Positions 1-8,717 of a DNA stretch of 64,000 bases are shown here, in pieces; positions within the stretch are counted from its first letter, which is position 1, and the number at the start of each line of letters is the position of its first letter. This stretch comes from GH45 sp046704385 (GTDB lineage: Bacteria; Bacteroidota; Bacteroidia; Bacteroidales; SZUA-534). The stretch is taken from contig JBJKSB010000013.1 in assembly GCA_046704385.1 (NCBI GenBank), forward strand, positions 1-64,000, written 5' to 3'. The translations under genes were made by a program, and so were the position numbers. The notes beneath the pieces are model-generated. The model was not told where the DNA came from. It made no database searches and saw only the letters and a program-made list of their open reading frames with translations.

Positions 1-126
1 CTTGGATTTATTCACCCGGCTACAGGAGTATTTATAAAATTTTATTCCGAACTGCCCGACGACATGCAAGGCGTTATTAACAAATGGAAAACTTATGTTG
101 CTTCCCGAAATGAAGAAGGTGAGTAA
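1..126 (+). CDS. RluA/RluD-family pseudouridine synthase, C-terminal fragment (window starts inside gene)
   Basis: The reading frame is open from base 1 and ends at TAA 124-126, giving 41 residues. They begin LGFIHPATG and continue with SELPDDMQ and a Trp-Lys near the end. This matches the closing segment of RluA-family 23S rRNA pseudouridine synthases, where a 'LGFxHPxTG...PLPxDM' strand ends the catalytic domain. The catalytic Asp and any S4 domain lie outside the window. The stop overlaps the convergent rex 3' end by 34 bases. Family assignment is fairly sure; the exact member (RluD or a relative) cannot be told from the tail. Confidence 0.72.
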   Translation, partial: LGFIHPATGVFIKFYSELPDDMQGVINKWKTYVASRNEEGE

Positions 127-815
127 CTATTTTTTTCTTTAGCTTCTGAATCGTGATATTTTTTCAATAGTACAGCTACATTTGCATACATGGCTGTATG
201 CTGAACTATAATATTCTCCGGTAGTTTTAATTTAACAGGTGTAAGATTCCAGATGGCTTTTATACCACTTTTAACCATAGCTTCAGCAGTTTCCTGTGCA
301 ACCTGGTGCGGTGTGGTTAAAATCCCGATTGATACACCCATTCTGTCAGCAAGTTCCCCTAATTTTTCAATATTCAAAATAGGGATGCTTTCATATTCTG
401 TGTCAGTCTTTTGGGGATCAACGTCAAAAGCAGCAATTATTTGAATACCGAAGCCCCGCAAGGCATGGTATGATAATAAGGCTTGTCCGAGTTTACCTGC
501 ACCTATTAAAAAGGCTTCGTTGTGTTTGTTGAATCCCAGGTATTCTTCAATAGTTTCGATCAGTTCCTGTACATTATATCCAACTTTTGGTCGTCCTTTA
601 ATGCCTGTCATTGACAAATCTTTAACAATTTGCGTAGCATCAAATTCCAAAACTTTGGCAAGTGCCGGAGCTGAAACATAAGGGACATTGTTTTTATGTA
701 TCTTTTGCAGGTGATGTAAATAAACGGGTAACCTTTTTAATGAGGGTTCCGATACTTTATCCACTTTTTTCTGCCTGGGCTTTGGTTTTTGCTTTATTTT
801 CTTTTTTGGTGGCAA
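93..815 (-). CDS. rex: Rex, NADH/NAD+-sensing transcriptional repressor
   Basis: Rex binds DNA when NADH is low and releases it when NADH binds, so it couples redox state to fermentative and respiratory genes. The 240-residue frame has the Rex layout: a winged helix at about residues 25-85 (SEPSLKRLPVYL, then 'DATQIVKDLS') and a Rossmann domain with GAGKLG at 105-110. The start is unusual. The first codon is TTG at 815, which adds a Lys/Pro-rich tail of about 20 residues; a GTG at 764 would give a more typical N-terminus. A TAGATTTG -7-like box (minus strand, 838-845) lies about 20 bases upstream of the TTG, so either start is downstream of transcription. It is divergent from ddl. Family call is firm; the start is not. 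Confidence 0.92.
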   Translation of the reverse strand: MPPKKKIKQKPKPRQKKVDKVSEPSLKRLPVYLHHLQKIHKNNVPYVSAPALAKVLEFDATQIVKDLSMTGIKGRPKVGYNVQELIETIEEYLGFNKHNEAFLIGAGKLGQALLSYHALRGFGIQIIAAFDVDPQKTDTEYESIPILNIEKLGELADRMGVSIGILTTPHQVAQETAEAMVKSGIKAIWNLTPVKLKLPENIIVQHTAMYANVAVLLKKYHDSEAKEKNSYSPSSFREAT

Positions 816-1199
816 TTGATTATGTTTTATTTATTTGCAAATCTAAAAATAAAATCCAGTAATGAATTCTTCATTATCTATATTGTTTAAAATAAAGAAT
901 GAATATAATAAGAATATAGTTTGATATTCAAATAATTAAAGCTTTTTTTATTCTGATTGTATGGTTTGATGTTATAAAACTGGGGAAAAGTATACAATTT
1001 AATTACTTATTGTCTTTTAAAAGAAATGAAAATGTGGATCAAATTCAGTGTTGTGTCAATAATTTTCAATAATTTCGCGCTGATATTTTAAAGTGAATTT
1101 GTTATTGCGAAGCCACTATTAATAGGGTTTCATCTAATTTTAGGATGATTAAAATAATGGATTTGCCCAAGGTTATTATAATTTTAACTGACCAGTTAT
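816..1199. other. Divergent intergenic region rex/ddl
   Basis: This 384-base AT-rich spacer separates two divergent genes. On the minus strand, TAGATTTG (838-845) fits the Bacteroidota -7 consensus TAnnTTTG and would serve rex. No clear two-box promoter for ddl and no convincing Rex-type palindrome was found. No coding potential, RNA or repeat was seen. Confidence 0.5.
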
Positions 1200-2177
1200 A
1201 TGAAAAATATTGCAGTGGTTTGCGGCGGATACTCAAAAGAAGAGGTAATATCGCTTAAAAGTGCCGGACAAATTGTTCAATCAATCGATGCTGCGAAATT
1301 TAAAACTTTTACGGTTTTAATCAATAAAAAAGAGTGGGTGGTTAAGGCTTCAGATGCTGATATACCTATCGATAAAAACGATTTTAGTTTTACCCATCAG
1401 GGACAAAAAGTGAAGTTTGATGCCGTTTTTATGGCTATCCATGGGACACCGGGTGAAGATGGTAAATTGCAGGCGTATTTCGAGATGATGAATATTCCGG
1501 TTACTACGTGCAATTCTTTTGTTTCAGCGCTTACTTTCAATAAATATGCTTGTAAAAGTTTCCTTGGCGATTATGGAGTACTAACTGCTAATGCAGTTCT
1601 TTTACGCAAAAATAATCATTACGCAGAAGATGAAATTATTGATAGTTTGGGATTACCAGTTTTTGTAAAACCAAATAATGGAGGGTCGAGTTTTGGGGTT
1701 ACTAAAGTAAAAGCGGTTGACCAGCTACATGATGCTATTCATAAGGCTTTTGAGGAAGATACAGAAATAATTCTGGAAGAATTTATTGAAGGCCGTGAAT
1801 TTACTTGCGGGGTATTTATAAATGATGAATCAGATTATGTTTTGCCGCTCACTGAGATTGTGAGTAAGAACGAATTTTTTGATTATCAGGCAAAATATGA
1901 AGGATTTTGCGATGAAATTACTCCGGCCAGGTTGGGTGCTGATGAAACTGCAGAATGTCAGGAAATTGCATATGATATCTATAAATTATTAAACTGTAAT
2001 GGCCTGGTACGCATTGATTTTTTATATAAAAATGAGAAGTTTTATTTTATGGAAGTAAATACAGTTCCGGGAGTAAGCAAAGAATCAATAATACCACAGC
2101 AGATCAGGGCGTATGGATTAACTGAAACGGAATTTTATACCAATTTAATTGAAGATGCCATAAACAGGGCTGGTTAA
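1200..2177 (+). CDS. ddl: D-alanine--D-alanine ligase
   Basis: This cytoplasmic ligase makes the D-Ala-D-Ala dipeptide for peptidoglycan, using ATP. The 325-residue protein has the family layout: an N-terminal domain starting KNIAVVCGGYSKE, the substrate loop HGTPGEDG at 81-88, the ATP-grasp segment KPNNGGSSFGV at 157-167, and the metal/phosphate motif MEVNTVPG followed by SKESIIPQQ near the C-terminus. Length is normal for Ddl type A/B. In many Bacteroidota ddl follows an RluA-type synthase gene. Here the rluA-type tail is also just upstream, but a convergent rex gene separates them. mnmH starts 34 bases downstream on the same strand. Confidence 0.96.
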   Translation: MKNIAVVCGGYSKEEVISLKSAGQIVQSIDAAKFKTFTVLINKKEWVVKASDADIPIDKNDFSFTHQGQKVKFDAVFMAIHGTPGEDGKLQAYFEMMNIPVTTCNSFVSALTFNKYACKSFLGDYGVLTANAVLLRKNNHYAEDEIIDSLGLPVFVKPNNGGSSFGVTKVKAVDQLHDAIHKAFEEDTEIILEEFIEGREFTCGVFINDESDYVLPLTEIVSKNEFFDYQAKYEGFCDEITPARLGADETAECQEIAYDIYKLLNCNGLVRIDFLYKNEKFYFMEVNTVPGVSKESIIPQQIRAYGLTETEFYTNLIEDAINRAG

Positions 2178-2211
2178 CAGGTGTAGAAAATTCCCAAAAA
2201 AAATTGGTTTA

Positions 2212-3237
2212 ATGATTGAAAGAATTAGTATTGAAAACTATTTAACCCAATATTCCAACATACCTATTATTGATGTGCGATCGCCAGGTGAATTTGAAAA
2301 GGGGCATATTCCGGGGGCTTTTAATATTGCTTTATTTTCTAATGAGGAAAGGGCAGAGGTTGGCACTGTTTATAAGCAGCGATCGAAAGAAAAGGCCATC
2401 GAGTTGGGCTACAAATTTGTTACACCAAAACTGGATTATTTTATTGAAGCTTCAGTAGAAATTGCACCTGATAAAGTAATTGCGGTTCATTGCTGGCGTG
2501 GCGGGATGCGCAGCCAGTCATTCGCTGAGCATTTAGAAGGGAACGGATTCCATAAAGTCTATGTCATTGAGAAGGGTTACAAAGCTTATCGAAACTATGT
2601 ATTGTCGTTTTTTGAAAATAGTTTTAAGCTCAGAATCCTGGGAGGTTTTACCGGTAGTGGGAAAACGGATATTCTTGATAAGCTGGTAGAGATGGGTGAA
2701 CAGGTTGTAGATTTGGAGAATATGGCTCATCATAAAGGATCAGCGTTTGGCGGTATAGGTCAAAAAGTCCAACCCAGTGTGGAGTTTTTTGAAAATAATC
2801 TGTTTACTCAGTTAAACCAACTTGATATATCGAAACCTATTTGGGTTGAAGATGAGAGTATGAATATAGGACGGATTATTATCCCTCGTTTCTTTTTTCA
2901 ACAAATGCGCGATCAGCGGGTTTATTTTATTGATATTCCCAGGAGAGAAAGAGCACACTACCTGGTACAAACCTATGGAATTCAGAATAAAGAAGAGTTG
3001 CACGAAAGTATCCTTAGGATATCAAAACGGTTGGGGCCACAAAATACCAAACAGGCAATTGAAGCTTTAAAGCAAGACGATTTGCTGGCTGTGGCTGAAA
3101 TTACCCTGGTTTATTATGATAAAACTTATCACAAAGGTCTTGACTCACGTAATCCGGAATTAATTTCAAAAATAGCCATGGAAAAGGTGGATGCCGGAAA
3201 AAATGCAGAATTATTACTTAAAAACATATTAGATTAA
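2212..3237 (+). CDS. mnmH: tRNA 2-selenouridine synthase MnmH (SelU)
   Basis: MnmH replaces the sulfur of 2-thiouridine at the tRNA wobble base (Lys/Glu/Gln tRNAs) with selenium from selenophosphate, by way of a geranylated intermediate. The N-terminal rhodanese domain carries the active-site sequence CWRGGMRS with Cys94. A P-loop NTPase domain follows (GGFTGSGKT, 144-152). The length of 341 residues is close to the E. coli enzyme. selD starts 12 bases downstream, so donor synthesis and use are encoded side by side. The start ATG at 2212 gives a complete rhodanese fold. Confidence 0.95.
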   Translation: MIERISIENYLTQYSNIPIIDVRSPGEFEKGHIPGAFNIALFSNEERAEVGTVYKQRSKEKAIELGYKFVTPKLDYFIEASVEIAPDKVIAVHCWRGGMRSQSFAEHLEGNGFHKVYVIEKGYKAYRNYVLSFFENSFKLRILGGFTGSGKTDILDKLVEMGEQVVDLENMAHHKGSAFGGIGQKVQPSVEFFENNLFTQLNQLDISKPIWVEDESMNIGRIIIPRFFFQQMRDQRVYFIDIPRRERAHYLVQTYGIQNKEELHESILRISKRLGPQNTKQAIEALKQDDLLAVAEITLVYYDKTYHKGLDSRNPELISKIAMEKVDAGKNAELLLKNILD

Positions 3238-3249
3238 ATTTTTATTAAA

Positions 3250-4287
3250 ATGATTGATGTTATTAAATTAACCCAATATAGCCATGGTGCCGGTTGTGGA
3301 TGCAAAATATCACCAAAGGCGCTTACAACAATTTTAAAAACCCAGTTACAACCGGCAAAAACCGATAAATTAATTGTGGGTAACGACTCAAGGGATGATG
3401 CAGCGGTTTATGATTTGGGAGATGGCAATGGAATTATTAGTACCACTGATTTCTTTTTGCCCATTGTTGACGATCCTTTTACTTTTGGACAAATAGCTGC
3501 AACCAATGCCATAAGTGATGTTTACGCCATGGGTGGCAAGCCCTTAATGGCCATTGCAATACTGGGCTGGCCAATTGACAAAATATCGACTGAAGTGGCT
3601 AACCAGGTAATTGAGGGAGGTCGTGAAGTTTGTAACCGTGCGGGAATTCGGCTGGCAGGAGGCCATAGTATCGATAATCCTGAACCGTTATTTGGTTTGG
3701 CAGTTACCGGAGTTGTGCCCTTGTCGAAATTGAAACGTAACGATACCGCAAAAGCCGGAAGTAAATTATATCTGACCAAACCCTTAGGAATTGGAGCTTT
3801 ATCAACAGCACAAAAGAACGGAAAGCTAAAACCTGAACATGCGAACCTGGGGCCGGAAACTATGTTGATTTTAAATAAAATAGGAAGCGAATTAGCCGAT
3901 ATTGAGGGAGTTTCATCAATTACTGACGTAACCGGTTTTGGTTTGTTAGGCCATTTGCTGGAGATGTGCGAAGGTAGCAACCTGGAAAGCCATCTGGATT
4001 ATGCTCAAATACCGATACTGGAACCTGCACTGGAATATATTCAGCAAAAAAATATCCCCGGTGGCACCAAAAGAAATCTGGATAGTTACGGTGATAAAAT
4101 GGATTTGGCTGATAATTCCTGGCGCTTTATTCTTGCCGATCCTCAAACCAGTGGCGGGCTTTTAATTGCCGTTTCAGAAAAGGATGCTCCACGGGTTGAA
4201 CAATTACTGGCTGAAAATAACTTATATAACAGGTCAATTGGTTTTATTGACAGTTATAAGGGGAATCACAGGATTTTTGTGAAATAA
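3250..4287 (+). CDS. selD: Selenide, water dikinase (selenophosphate synthetase)
   Basis: SelD makes selenophosphate from selenide and ATP. The 345-residue protein begins with the catalytic loop YSHGAGCGCKISP. By alignment to E. coli SelD (Cys17, Lys20) the catalytic residues are Cys16 and Lys19, so this is a Cys enzyme and not a Sec form. The AIRS-like domains follow ('NDSRDDAAVY', 'DFFLPIVDDPF', 'ITDVTGFGLLGHLLEM', 'ADPQTSGGLL'). It forms a two-gene unit with mnmH. No selA, selB or tRNA-Sec is seen in the window, so the only selenium use shown here is tRNA modification. Confidence 0.97.
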   Translation: MIDVIKLTQYSHGAGCGCKISPKALTTILKTQLQPAKTDKLIVGNDSRDDAAVYDLGDGNGIISTTDFFLPIVDDPFTFGQIAATNAISDVYAMGGKPLMAIAILGWPIDKISTEVANQVIEGGREVCNRAGIRLAGGHSIDNPEPLFGLAVTGVVPLSKLKRNDTAKAGSKLYLTKPLGIGALSTAQKNGKLKPEHANLGPETMLILNKIGSELADIEGVSSITDVTGFGLLGHLLEMCEGSNLESHLDYAQIPILEPALEYIQQKNIPGGTKRNLDSYGDKMDLADNSWRFILADPQTSGGLLIAVSEKDAPRVEQLLAENNLYNRSIGFIDSYKGNHRIFVK

Positions 4288-4616
4288 TTTGTTTTCGCAA
4301 AAAAATTTAAATTTACATTCCATCGTTCGGATTAATTTTTTTACAAATGCATCAGTTCCATGCAACCTTTTGTTTATGAAGATAATGATGGACATGTCAG
4401 GCAACTTTCAACTGGGAAATGTCCCGGTATTTTATAATTATTTCTACTTAAAACTCTACATTGCGGTGCATGTTAGTTTAATCCTCCGAATTCACCTATT
4501 GCTTGCACCGCTTATTATTCTGTGATAGAAACCAGGGGTTGAAACCCCTGGTACAAAGGATTAATTTAAATTTCTGCTGTTAACCTAAAAATATTTCAAC
4601 CAACCGACTTACCCTA
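4288..4616. other. Intergenic region selD/SDR with a short palindromic repeat
   Basis: This 329-base non-coding spacer lies between convergent genes. The only structure seen is the perfect palindrome at 4531-4552 (separate entry). A 78-codon open frame here lacks family features and is not called. Confidence 0.5.
4531..4552. repeat. Perfect short palindrome (10-bp arms, 2-base centre)
   Basis: Arms ACCAGGGGTT (4531-4540) and AACCCCTGGT (4543-4552) flank GA. There is no U-tract, so it does not look like a simple terminator, although it sits between two convergent genes. Its G/C-rich makeup in an AT-rich spacer suggests a dispersed repetitive element, as at 47336-47485. Confidence 0.6.
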
Positions 4617-5375
4617 TTATCCCCTGTTAAAAGTAGTTGCACTGGCCTGCGCCGTAGGCAATATTAAAACATCACCGATATTTACATGCGCAGGGCGGGT
4701 AGCCATAAACAAAATAGTTTCGGCTATATCATCAGCATTTAATGGGGTAAATCCTGCATAAACTTTTTTATTGGCTTCGGGATCTTTAAGCCTGACAATT
4801 GAAAATTCGGTTTCAACAGCGCCCGGGCATATCGATCCCACTTTAATTCCATAAGGATTTAAATCAATGCGCATACTTTTGGTAATGGCATCTACCGCGT
4901 GTTTGGTGGCACAATAAACCGAGCCGTTGGCGTAGGCTTCTTTCCCGGCAATGGAACCCATATTAATTATCTGTCCGGCTTTTTGCTCCACCATAATCTG
5001 CGAAACAATTTTAGTGATGTATAAAAGTCCTTTAATATTGGTATCAATCATCTGTTCCCAGTCATTCAGGTCAGCCTTATGAATGGGATCCAGTCCGGCT
5101 GCTAATCCGGCATTGTTTACCAGCAAATCGATTTTTTGCCATTCGTCAGGCAGGCTGTTGAATGCTTCTTCAGTCTCTTCCTGGTTACGGATATCAAAAC
5201 ATAATGGGTAGCAATCGGCACCGATTTTATCAATAATTTCGGCAGCAAGGTTACCTAATCGGTCGTCGCGACGACCAGTAATTATTACGTTAAAATTATT
5301 TTTTGCTAAAATTTTTGCGGTTGCCTCTCCAATTCCTGAGGTGGCTCCTGTTACCAGCGCTGTTTTTTTATCCAT
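4617..5375 (-). CDS. SDR-family NAD(P)-dependent oxidoreductase (YdfG-like)
   Basis: This is a classical short-chain dehydrogenase of 252 residues. It has TGATSGIG (9-16) for the dinucleotide, NNAG (87-90), Ser141, and the catalytic pair Tyr154/Lys158 in YCATK. The GRR at 34-36 after the second strand favours NADP. The C-terminal region, including 'ICPGAVETEF', resembles YdfG, which oxidises serine/3-hydroxy acids and reduces malonic semialdehyde; the true substrate is unknown. It is monocistronic: the spacer holding the palindrome at 4531 lies downstream, and the divergent FkbM-like gene lies upstream. Confidence 0.9.
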   Translation of the reverse strand: MDKKTALVTGATSGIGEATAKILAKNNFNVIITGRRDDRLGNLAAEIIDKIGADCYPLCFDIRNQEETEEAFNSLPDEWQKIDLLVNNAGLAAGLDPIHKADLNDWEQMIDTNIKGLLYITKIVSQIMVEQKAGQIINMGSIAGKEAYANGSVYCATKHAVDAITKSMRIDLNPYGIKVGSICPGAVETEFSIVRLKDPEANKKVYAGFTPLNADDIAETILFMATRPAHVNIGDVLILPTAQASATTFNRG

Positions 5376-5521
5376 GATTCTAATTTTTCAGATTGATCGG
5401 TAAACTTATGGAGTTTTTAAGACTTTAAATAATGAAATGAGTAGTTTTATAATATAAAATTGGATTCTTTTTTTTAGCTGTTTTTTTGATTTTCTTTACC
5501 CAAAATTTTTTTCTTAGTTCA

Positions 5522-6301
5522 ATGGTTAAAAATATCAAGTCGATTGTCTGGTCAGTTTTTTGTTTTTTTGATTCGAGGTTTAAATTTCCAAACCTAAAGC
5601 CTGGCGAAATTGGTATCCAACTGGGTTTTGACATGGGGGCCAGTGTAACTTCCGATATTTTCCTGATGCATCGCAGAGTTAAACCAGCAGGAATGGTTTT
5701 GGGTATCGATCCCGATGAAACGAACCTAAAGCTGGCACAGGATATTATTGACCGTAATAACTATACTATTAAACTAATTCATAAAGCTGTATTTTCAGAG
5801 GCTGGAGAGGTTGAACTGGTATTTGGTGAAAAACCGGGATGGAACCAGCTGACGAATATTCCCATTGATTCAACCGTAAAATATAACGGGCGTTCGCAGG
5901 TGGTTCCCATGGACACACTTGATAATATTATTACAGAACAAAAAATTGATGTCCAAAATATTGGCCATGTAAATGTAACTATAAATGGATCGGAATATTA
6001 TGCCTTGCTTGGGATGGAGAATTTACTACGGACAGCTAAAAATTTTAATCTAACGGTTATTGCCGGCCGATATGATGAATCAGGAATAGTGAATGGAGAA
6101 CCTGATTATAAAATTATAACCAATTACCTGGAAAACCTGGGATTCATGGTCAGGTTTAAACGAATTCACCAGTTGTTTTGGTGGGGTTTTATGACCAAAT
6201 TGATTATGGGTCAAACCCGGGTTTATGGAAAGGATAATTATGGAGTTGTGATGGCATCCAAAGGCGATAAAAGGCTAAAATGGTATCAATCGTTTTCTTA
6301 G
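5522..6301 (+). CDS. FkbM-family methyltransferase-like protein
   Basis: The protein has a Rossmann methyltransferase core: a glycine-rich SAM loop 'IGIQLGFDMGAS', an acidic strand end 'VLGIDPDE', then 'PMDTLDNII' and 'VNVTINGSEYYALLGM', which is the FkbM pattern (usual V-DVEGxE-LxG). An in-frame ATG at 5486 would add 12 residues; 5522 is chosen because the extension is an uninformative Phe-rich stretch. FkbM enzymes methylate hydroxyls of sugars or natural products; the target here is unknown. The 3' end overlaps the convergent membrane-protein gene by 27 bases. Confidence 0.72.
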   Translation: MVKNIKSIVWSVFCFFDSRFKFPNLKPGEIGIQLGFDMGASVTSDIFLMHRRVKPAGMVLGIDPDETNLKLAQDIIDRNNYTIKLIHKAVFSEAGEVELVFGEKPGWNQLTNIPIDSTVKYNGRSQVVPMDTLDNIITEQKIDVQNIGHVNVTINGSEYYALLGMENLLRTAKNFNLTVIAGRYDESGIVNGEPDYKIITNYLENLGFMVRFKRIHQLFWWGFMTKLIMGQTRVYGKDNYGVVMASKGDKRLKWYQSFS

Positions 6302-7576
6302 CTTGCTTACCTTTTCAAAATCAATTAAATACATCAGTATTAAACCTAAAAATGGCAGGGCTGGGGCTTTGTATCTGACTAATGCCCCCAGAACAGGAGT
6401 AGTTAATCCCGAAAGGGTGAACAAAACAATTACAAACAAGATACTAAAACCAAACCACTTGCTTTTTATTTTTTTTTTGTTTAAAAAGGTGACCGTAAAA
6501 ATTAAACCTGCGCATAAAATTAAGTTTTCAACAGCCGCCAATAAGCTCATTAGGTTGCTACTTTCAAAAATGGTTGGCCGGAAAAGTGTTCTAAAAAAAG
6601 CGCCGGGACTATTAATCAAAATACTTTTCATTGTGGGCTCCAATATGGGTATGGCTATTTTGCTACCCACATAGCTCTGACTGTTGGTATAATTGATAAA
6701 ATCATTTTGCTTCCTGGCAAGAATTACCGGAAAATTCAGGTGTATTAAAGCTTCGGAAAACCAACTGATAATGAAAAAGAATAGTAAAACAGAAATTAAT
6801 TTATATAAAAAATATTTTTCACCGGTAAGTTGAATCACAATCAGAAATAAAATACCAGGCACAGCTGCCACAAGCACATAAAACTTTGATATCAATAAAA
6901 GTAACAGGAAAAAGATACCTGATAAAATGTGTTTGATTTTTGGTTCATTAAAATAACTTTTAAACTGGTAAAGAAATAAACCAAAGGCAAACATAAGTAT
7001 ACCTTCCTTTAGTAAACCTGATGTCCAGAAATAAACCGAGGGGAAAAAGAAGATCACCGAAACCAACAGCCATTTTTGTTTCGCAAAGGTCTCTTCAAAA
7101 ATTTTAAAAATAGCCCATAACCCGGTAAACGATAAAAATGATATCACCAGGGTATGGATATGTATGTTTCCCATAGAGAATAACCTTACGATGGCATTAA
7201 ACCGAATCACAGTGCGGTTGTCATTAAACAGACCGTAGTTAAAGTCTTTAATCCAGAAACAGCAAGTGTTGTAGTATTTAATAAGATGTTCGGCACCTCC
7301 TCCAATGCCCGTTACCATCCTTAAGTAATCCATTGGATTTTCATGTAAGCTGCTATAAATGATATTGCCATCATCAAAATATTTAAAAATATCTGATGAA
7401 AAACGATGGTCATAAAAATGGGTGTATACCATATAAACCATTATTCCTCCTATAAATTTCAGCAAAAAAATCGCTGCTACAATATATTTCGGGAAAAGTG
7501 AAGTTTGGTAAAACTTAACACGGTATATAATGAACAGGAACAGGGCCAGGTATAATATCAGCAGGATATAGCTCAT
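6275..7576 (-). CDS. Polytopic membrane protein, glycosyltransferase/polymerase-like
   Basis: This 433-residue protein has about ten hydrophobic segments, starting at residue 3 (ILLILYLALFLFII). A long first non-membrane loop contains 'DHRFSSDIFKYFDDGN', and another loop lies around residues 85-130. The layout recalls polyprenyl-linked glycosyltransferases of the GT-C/ArnT type or Wzy-like polymerases, which have an acidic first loop. No diagnostic motif is certain, so this is only a shape-based suggestion. It lies between an FkbM methyltransferase (convergent) and menG (divergent). A TATCTTTG box precedes it (minus strand, 7587-7594). Confidence 0.6.
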   Translation of the reverse strand: MSYILLILYLALFLFIIYRVKFYQTSLFPKYIVAAIFLLKFIGGIMVYMVYTHFYDHRFSSDIFKYFDDGNIIYSSLHENPMDYLRMVTGIGGGAEHLIKYYNTCCFWIKDFNYGLFNDNRTVIRFNAIVRLFSMGNIHIHTLVISFLSFTGLWAIFKIFEETFAKQKWLLVSVIFFFPSVYFWTSGLLKEGILMFAFGLFLYQFKSYFNEPKIKHILSGIFFLLLLLISKFYVLVAAVPGILFLIVIQLTGEKYFLYKLISVLLFFFIISWFSEALIHLNFPVILARKQNDFINYTNSQSYVGSKIAIPILEPTMKSILINSPGAFFRTLFRPTIFESSNLMSLLAAVENLILCAGLIFTVTFLNKKKIKSKWFGFSILFVIVLFTLSGLTTPVLGALVRYKAPALPFLGLILMYLIDFEKVSKLRKRLIPF

Positions 7577-7586
7577 GTTTTTTGTT

Positions 7587-7594
7587 CAAAGATA
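7587..7594 (-). promoter_or_regulatory. -7 box for the membrane-protein gene
   Basis: Read on the minus strand this is TATCTTTG, a full match to the Bacteroidota -7 consensus TAnnTTTG, ending 10 bases before the ATG at 7576. No clear -33 TTTG is seen. Initiation about 7 bases downstream would leave almost no leader. Confidence 0.45.
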
Positions 7595-7711
7595 AAAAAA
7601 CCTCTCGTGGAGTGAATTGTTTTTGTTTATTTTGTCGTGCTAATTGAAAATCCGGGTTGGGATAAAATTTAGTCATTATAATTTTATGATACCGGTCAAA
7701 TATGAATAATT

Positions 7712-8440
7712 ATGGGTACTCCAGTTAAGCCATACGCTGATTCTGATTCAGGCAAAAAAGAACAGGTAGCAGGCATGTTCGACAATATTGCGGGCAAGTA
7801 TGATTTTTTAAACCACTTTTTATCGCTAAACATCGATAAAATATGGCGAAAAATGGTAGTTAAGATATTGAAACAGCATCAACCTGCAAGGATACTCGAT
7901 GTGGCTACCGGCACCGGCGACTTAGCCATAGCCGGTTTGAAATGTAACCCGCGGCGAATTGACGGTATTGATATTTCGGAAGGTATGCTTGAAATCGGCA
8001 GACAAAAATTAGCACACAAAAGTTTGGAACAACTCATCTTTTTACAAAAAGCCGATGCTGAAAATATTCCTTTTGATGATAGTACATTCGATGCTATAAC
8101 AGTGGCTTTCGGAGTCCGCAATTTTGAAAACCTCGATTTGGGATTAAAAGAAATGTTCCGGGTTTTAAAACCGGGAGGAATTTGTGTGGTATTGGAATTT
8201 ACAATGCCCAGGTATTTTCCGTTTAAGCAACTTTACAAGCTGTATTTCAAATTTATTTTACCGGTTTTTGGTAAAGTAATTTCAAAAGATTCCTCAGCTT
8301 ATACTTATTTACCCGAATCGGTGATAGCCTTTCCTCAGCGTGATGTTTTTCTTAACCATATGAACCAGGCTGGCTTTGTAAAAAGCAATTTCAAGTCGTT
8401 AACCTTTGGTATTGCTTCTATTTACAAGGGAGCGAAATAG
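7712..8440 (+). CDS. menG: Demethylmenaquinone methyltransferase (MenG/UbiE)
   Basis: MenG does the last step of menaquinone synthesis, C-methylation of demethylmenaquinone by SAM. The 242 residues include MFDNIAGKYDFLNHFLS (22-38), the SAM motif ILDVATGTGDLA (61-72), 'GIDISEGML', 'DAITVAFGVRNF' and 'FKSLTFGIASIYKGAK' at the end, all typical of UbiE/MenG. Bacteroidota use menaquinone, so MenG is preferred to UbiE. porT lies downstream after a tandem-repeat spacer; menG-porT neighbours are common in this phylum. Confidence 0.96.
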   Translation: MGTPVKPYADSDSGKKEQVAGMFDNIAGKYDFLNHFLSLNIDKIWRKMVVKILKQHQPARILDVATGTGDLAIAGLKCNPRRIDGIDISEGMLEIGRQKLAHKSLEQLIFLQKADAENIPFDDSTFDAITVAFGVRNFENLDLGLKEMFRVLKPGGICVVLEFTMPRYFPFKQLYKLYFKFILPVFGKVISKDSSAYTYLPESVIAFPQRDVFLNHMNQAGFVKSNFKSLTFGIASIYKGAK

Positions 8441-8444
8441 GGAA

Positions 8445-8640
8445 CAATTGCTTCCTGCATCGCCGCGGAAGAAAACTTCAAGCTATAATTGCCTCCTGCA
8501 TCGCCGCAGAACAAAACTTTAATCAACATTTGCCTCCTGCATCGCCGCGGAACAAAACTTTAATCAACATTTACCTCCTGCATCACCGCGGAAGAAAACT
8601 TTAAACTACAATTGTCTCCTGCACCACCGCTGAGTAAATT
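8445..8640. repeat. Five tandem copies of a 41-bp repeat
   Basis: The core TCCTGCAtCgCCGC begins at 8453, 8494, 8535, 8576 and 8617, exactly 41 bases apart each time. Each unit continues with GGAA(g/c)AAAACTTtAA and an A/T-rich end. Copies 1-4 are close; copy 5 is degenerate after CACCACCGC. The array fills the space between menG and the porT promoter. 41 is not a multiple of three and no frame crosses it, so it is a non-coding minisatellite. Confidence 0.9.
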
Positions 8641-8692
8641 GCACTATATTAATCTGAAACTGCATATAATTCTGAGTTGTAAAATTTTTTGG

Positions 8693-8700
8693 TATTTTTG
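8693..8700 (+). promoter_or_regulatory. -7 box for porT
   Basis: TATTTTTG is a full match to TAnnTTTG, 17 bases before the porT ATG. A TTG at 8677-8679 is too close for a standard -33 element, so only the -7 box is claimed. Confidence 0.45.
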
Positions 8701-8717
8701 GCGTTCATTAGTACTGT

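Noticed and set aside
816..1199. Rex autoregulatory operator
   Set aside because: Sequences such as TTGTGTCAATAATTTTCAATAA look loosely similar to a Rex site but are not palindromic enough to claim.
3522..3980. 152-codon minus-strand frame
   Set aside because: It lies wholly inside selD, whose product is certain; it is an antisense shadow.
4289..4525. 78-codon plus-strand frame after selD
   Set aside because: No family motif, no promoter and unusual composition; it fits chance opening of an AT-rich spacer.
8445..8640. CRISPR array
   Set aside because: The 41-bp units follow one another directly with no distinct spacers and there are no cas genes, so it is a tandem repeat.
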